Positions 6,241-8,399 of a stretch of 8,399 bases of DNA are shown here, in pieces. The stretch is from the NCBI GenBank assembly GCA_023443485.1, contig JAEZUH010000021.1, positions 1 through 8,399 of the forward strand, in the 5' to 3' direction. The notes under the pieces were generated by a model. It was not told where the DNA came from. It made no database searches and saw only the letters and a list, made by a program, of their open reading frames with translations. Each line of letters opens with the position of its first letter. The first letter of the stretch is position 1. Source of the stretch: Bacillota bacterium (GTDB taxonomy: Bacteria; Bacillota_I; Bacilli_A; RFN20; CAG-826). Position numbers and translations under genes: made by a program.

Positions 6241-6267
6241 TTTATATTAAGTAATTTAACCTGTCAA
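6241..6267 (-). promoter_or_regulatory. Promoter of the T-box/lyase transcript
   Basis: On the minus strand a perfect TTGACA (6267-6262) is followed after 15 bases by TATAAA (6246-6241). With the usual 17-base spacing the -10 would be TAAAGT (6244-6239). Transcription should start near 6234, just before stem I of the T-box. Confidence 0.7.
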
Positions 6268-6351
6268 ACAATTTCGAAAGTGATGAATCTTTCAAAGAAA
6301 AGAGATAAAATAACCTAGTACACCTGTATCTATATTAAGGAAAAGTTGAAT

Positions 6352-6912
6352 ATGATTAATCGAAAAATTGATGTATCCCATACCATTTTAGAAACTGAAC
6401 GCCTCATCCTTAGACCATTTAAAGAAGAGGATTTAGAAGATTTTTATAACTATGCTTCTATAGAAGGCGTGGGAGAATGCGCGGGATGGAAACATCACGA
6501 GAACAAAGATGTCTCCCGTTACATTCTCAATATGTTTGTTAAGGAAAAGAAAACCTTCGCTATTGTCCTTAAAAAGACTAATCGAGTGATTGGTTCTTTC
6601 GGCATTGAAAAATCCAGTTTCCCTCGCTCTTATTATCCTAAAGAAATCACTCGTGAAATCGGCTATGTCTTAGCGAAAGACTATTGGGGTCAAGGTTTGA
6701 TGAGTGAAGCAGTCAGTAGAGTAATCGAATATTGTTTCAAAGTTTTAAAGCTCAATCACTTGACCGCGGTGCATTTCCTAGAAAATACCCGTTCCCAAAG
6801 AGTGATTGAAAAAGCTGGTTTTAAATTCGCTTATAACCGTCAATACAAAACCCAGATGGGGAAAGTGATTGAAAGCAAAGCTTATATTTTAAATAATCCT
6901 CACATTAAATAA
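6352..6912 (+). CDS. GNAT family N-acetyltransferase (RimJ/RimL-like)
   Basis: 186 residues. The N-terminal ETERLILRPFKEEDLEDF (14-31) is characteristic of the RimJ/RimL-type acetyltransferases, which transfer acetyl from acetyl-CoA to an N-terminal amino group or a small molecule. The acetyl-CoA binding motif A is REIGYVLAKDYWGQGLMSEA (101-120), with the Q/RxxGxG-type WGQGL loop. Motif B follows as ENTRSQRVIEKAGF (144-157). The start is ATG 6352, nine bases after AAGGAA (6337-6342). A TTG at 6346 is in frame but too close to that site. The gene is divergent from the T-box/lyase unit. A weak -10 (TAAAAT, 6306-6311) lacks a good -35. The substrate is unknown; ribosomal protein modification or drug modification are both possible. 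Confidence 0.88.
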   Translation: MINRKIDVSHTILETERLILRPFKEEDLEDFYNYASIEGVGECAGWKHHENKDVSRYILNMFVKEKKTFAIVLKKTNRVIGSFGIEKSSFPRSYYPKEITREIGYVLAKDYWGQGLMSEAVSRVIEYCFKVLKLNHLTAVHFLENTRSQRVIEKAGFKFAYNRQYKTQMGKVIESKAYILNNPHIK

Positions 6913-6969
6913 TGATTATTAAATGTCGACAAATCATTGAGTATGTCGCTACCCTAAAAAAAGGTTTGA

Positions 6970-6978
6970 TGATATACT
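6970..6978 (+). promoter_or_regulatory. Extended -10 promoter of the zinc-ribbon gene
   Basis: TGA followed by TATACT (TG at 6970-6971, -10 at 6973-6978) is an extended -10. No good -35 lies 17 bases upstream. Transcription would start near 6985. The 96-base gap upstream contains a seven-base inverted repeat, AATGATT (6911-6917) with AATCATT (6932-6938), without a T run, so it is not a convincing terminator for the acetyltransferase gene. Confidence 0.5.
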
Positions 6979-7008
6979 TACAATCAAGAAAAAAGGAGAT
7001 TCCATCAT

Positions 7009-7167
7009 ATGTCAAACAAAGTTTATGAAGTTCGCTGTCCATACTGTGGTTTTGTTTATACCTATAGTGAGGACGAAATCCAAACGACTCCCCTTAAACC
7101 AGATGGCTTTACTGTTTGCCCAATGTGTAAACAACAAGTATCGCACAAATTAGCAAAAGCAAAATAA
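7009..7167 (+). CDS. 52-residue rubredoxin-like zinc-ribbon protein
   Basis: A small frame with a strong AAGGAG (6993-6998) ten bases before ATG. Two cysteine knuckles are visible: CPYCG (C10, C13) and CPMCK (C37, C40). The surroundings resemble a shortened rubredoxin: CGFVYTYS after the first knuckle, then PDGFTVCPMC before the second, where rubredoxins have CGYxY and DWVCPxCG. The 23-residue spacer is shorter than the usual 28-30 of rubredoxins and there is no Trp, so binding of zinc, as opposed to electron-transfer iron, is more likely. The end is basic (HKLAKAK). It has its own promoter and is followed by a terminator before cysK. The role is unknown; a nucleic-acid or protein-binding ribbon, or a small redox or metal-binding protein, are the options. 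Confidence 0.78.
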   Translation: MSNKVYEVRCPYCGFVYTYSEDEIQTTPLKPDGFTVCPMCKQQVSHKLAKAK

Positions 7168-7174
7168 AGGAATC

Positions 7175-7200
7175 GGCGGAGCGTCACAGCCCGCCTTTTT
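7175..7200 (+). terminator. Intrinsic terminator between zinc-ribbon gene and cysK
   Basis: GGCGG (7175-7179) pairs with CCGCC (7191-7195), extended by GC/GC inside past a single bulged A, with loop GTCACA (7183-7188). Five T follow (7196-7200). The cysK ribosome binding site starts three bases later, so cysK either depends on read-through or has an undetected promoter. Confidence 0.8.
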
Positions 7201-7218
7201 ATGAGGAAAAATAAAGAA

Positions 7219-8109
7219 ATGAATACTAAATATATCCCTGGAAATACCGAAGTAGTTAGGCTACTCAAAATTGAGCAAAAGTATGGCTTAGAAAGCCACG
7301 TTTACGCCAAGGTTGAGAATACGAACCCGACTGGTTCAGTTAAAGACCGTCCTGTTTATAACATGTTGCTTGAAGATGTCAAAAAAGGCCTTTTAAAAGA
7401 AGGCACAACTATTGTTGAAGCGACTTCCGGAAATACTGGCATCGCTTTAGCCTTCTACCATAATGTCTTTAATTATCGGGCTATCTTAGTCATGCCTGAA
7501 AGCATGAGTCAGCAACGCCGCGATATGATGGCTAAATATGGTGGTGAATTAGTCTTAGTTAAAGGTGGAATGGCTGACACCAAAAAGAAAGCCGAAGAAT
7601 TAGTTAAAGAGATTCCTAATTCTTTCATCTTCGGTCAATTTGATGATCAAAATAACCCCATGGCCCATTATTTAACCACTGGTCCAGAAATTTTAAAGCA
7701 ATTGCCAAATGTTGATGTTCTAGTGTCTGGCATTGGAACTGGTGGAACCATCAGTGGAATAAAGAAATACTTCCTTGAGCAAAAGAAACCTTTAGTGGCG
7801 GTCGGTGTTGAAGCCGCCCAGTCACCTTTATTAACTAAAGGAGTGGCCGCTCCCCACAAGATTCAAGGAATAAGCGCTAACTTTATTCCCAACACTCTTA
7901 ATCGTGAAGTTGTCGACTATGTCGAAGACGTCGATGACTTACAGAGTATCGAAATGGCTAAAACCATTCGTAATGTCGAAGGTATTGATATTGGCTATTC
8001 TAGCGGAGCAGCTCTATTAGGGGCGATTCAATATATTAAAAAGAACGATTTAAAAGATAAGAACATCGTGGTCATTTTTCCAGATAAAGGAGATCGCTAC
8101 ACATGGTAA
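7219..8109 (+). CDS. cysK: Cysteine synthase A (O-acetylserine sulfhydrylase)
   Basis: 296 residues of the fold-type II PLP family. It makes cysteine from O-acetylserine and sulfide in the cytoplasm. PLP lysine K42 lies in NPTGSVKDRP; TSGNTG (69-74) is the substrate loop; GTGGT (173-177) binds the PLP phosphate; HKIQGISANFIP (213-224) matches the CysK-specific HKIQGIG block; and YSSGAA (260-265) supplies the serine near the PLP nitrogen. The chosen ATG 7219 gives the usual start (NTKYIPGNTEVVRL, like GNTPLVRL), with GAGGA (7203-7207) upstream. ATG 7201 is in frame but directly follows the terminator T run and has no ribosome binding site. The C-terminus (PDKGDRYTW) is short compared with RYLSTxLF endings and overlaps the next gene by 7 bases. 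The downstream serine acetyltransferase makes its substrate, so this is a two-step cysteine operon. Confidence 0.93.
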   Translation: MNTKYIPGNTEVVRLLKIEQKYGLESHVYAKVENTNPTGSVKDRPVYNMLLEDVKKGLLKEGTTIVEATSGNTGIALAFYHNVFNYRAILVMPESMSQQRRDMMAKYGGELVLVKGGMADTKKKAEELVKEIPNSFIFGQFDDQNNPMAHYLTTGPEILKQLPNVDVLVSGIGTGGTISGIKKYFLEQKKPLVAVGVEAAQSPLLTKGVAAPHKIQGISANFIPNTLNREVVDYVEDVDDLQSIEMAKTIRNVEGIDIGYSSGAALLGAIQYIKKNDLKDKNIVVIFPDKGDRYTW

Positions 8110-8399
8110 AAGAAAGAATAATTATCTTCGCTCATTCCTTACGGGACTATCTAATTTGTAAAGAGGATATCGATGTTAAAGGCTTGTTTTTGAAATACAT
8201 CGATGATAATGAAAAAAAGTGCAATATCTTTTTAGCTGATTTGCCAAGCATTAAAAAGCAATTAGAAGATGACTTAGAATTCTTCTTTGACAGCGATCCA
8301 GCAGTCGATAGCAAAGAGGAGATTGTTTTAGCTTATCCTGGCTATATGGCCATTACTTATCATCGTTTAGCTCATATTATTCATCGATTAGGTTACACC
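8103..8399 (+). CDS. cysE: Serine O-acetyltransferase, N-terminal part (runs off window)
   Basis: 99 residues are visible, cut by the window end. The start ATG overlaps the end of cysK by 7 bases, with AAAGGAG (8086-8092) ten bases upstream. The helical N-terminal domain carries the characteristic block FFDSDPAVDSKEEIVLAYPG (61-80), followed by AITYHRLAHIIHRLGY (83-98), where D65, H87, R88 and H91 are typical of serine acetyltransferases of the long EpsC/SrpH-like type. The left-handed beta-helix with hexapeptide repeats must lie beyond the window. The enzyme makes O-acetylserine from serine and acetyl-CoA for the preceding cysK product, with which it often forms a complex. Confidence 0.88.
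   Translation, partial: MVKERIIIFAHSLRDYLICKEDIDVKGLFLKYIDDNEKKCNIFLADLPSIKKQLEDDLEFFFDSDPAVDSKEEIVLAYPGYMAITYHRLAHIIHRLGYT

Noticed and set aside
6346..6351. TTG start for the acetyltransferase
   Set aside because: Only three to five bases from the AAGGAA site; ATG 6352 has better spacing and is the stronger codon.
7201..7218. Upstream in-frame ATG for cysK
   Set aside because: It directly follows the terminator T run with no ribosome binding site, and the extra residues (MRKNKE) are not part of the family start.
7062..7268. 68-residue minus-strand frame
   Set aside because: It covers the zinc-ribbon gene, the terminator and the cysK start on the opposite strand, and shows no recognisable motif; the plus-strand genes have clear motifs and ribosome binding sites.

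Overview
This window comes from a low-GC bacterium with Gram-positive style control elements. It carries a c-di-AMP (ydaO/yuaA) riboswitch, a tyrosine-type T-box leader, AAGGAG-like ribosome binding sites and sigma-A-like promoters. TGG is read as Trp, every complete frame ends in TAA, and no in-frame TGA was seen. The Bacillota or a walled relative of the Mollicutes (Erysipelotrichia-like) would fit, but the genus cannot be settled from the sequence. The genes are mostly chromosomal housekeeping or accessory genes. No insertion sequence, CRISPR array, rRNA or tRNA was seen.

Positions 1-1572 hold a promoter and one gene. It encodes an XRE-type DNA-binding domain joined in frame to a complete M18 aminopeptidase, which is an unusual architecture. 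Positions 1654-3561 form an ion-homeostasis unit: promoter, c-di-AMP riboswitch, intrinsic terminator, a CPA2-type cation/proton antiporter without RCK domains, and, one base downstream, a small PII-like protein. A likely model is c-di-AMP control of antiporter synthesis, with the PII-like protein gating the transporter. The second part is inference.

Positions 3605-4051 hold helically spaced CTTATC-type repeats, a truncated ABC-transporter ATPase that keeps only its first third, and a nested two-way terminator. On the minus strand, 4044-4439 is an unrecognised four-helix membrane protein with its own promoter. Also on the minus strand, 4497-5948 is a PLP-dependent beta-eliminating lyase of the tyrosine phenol-lyase/tryptophanase family. 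It is preceded by a promoter and a full T-box leader (about 5979-6234). The specifier codon (UAC) and the tRNA-end bulge (UGGU, which needs discriminator base A) both point to tRNA-Tyr. A supposedly degradative enzyme switched on by tyrosine shortage is the most thought-provoking feature of the window.

Positions 6352-6912 encode a RimJ/RimL-like GNAT acetyltransferase, divergent from the lyase. Positions 7009-7167 encode a 52-residue rubredoxin-like zinc ribbon, followed by a terminator that sits directly before the cysteine-synthesis pair cysK-cysE. These two genes overlap by 7 bases, and cysE runs off the end of the window.
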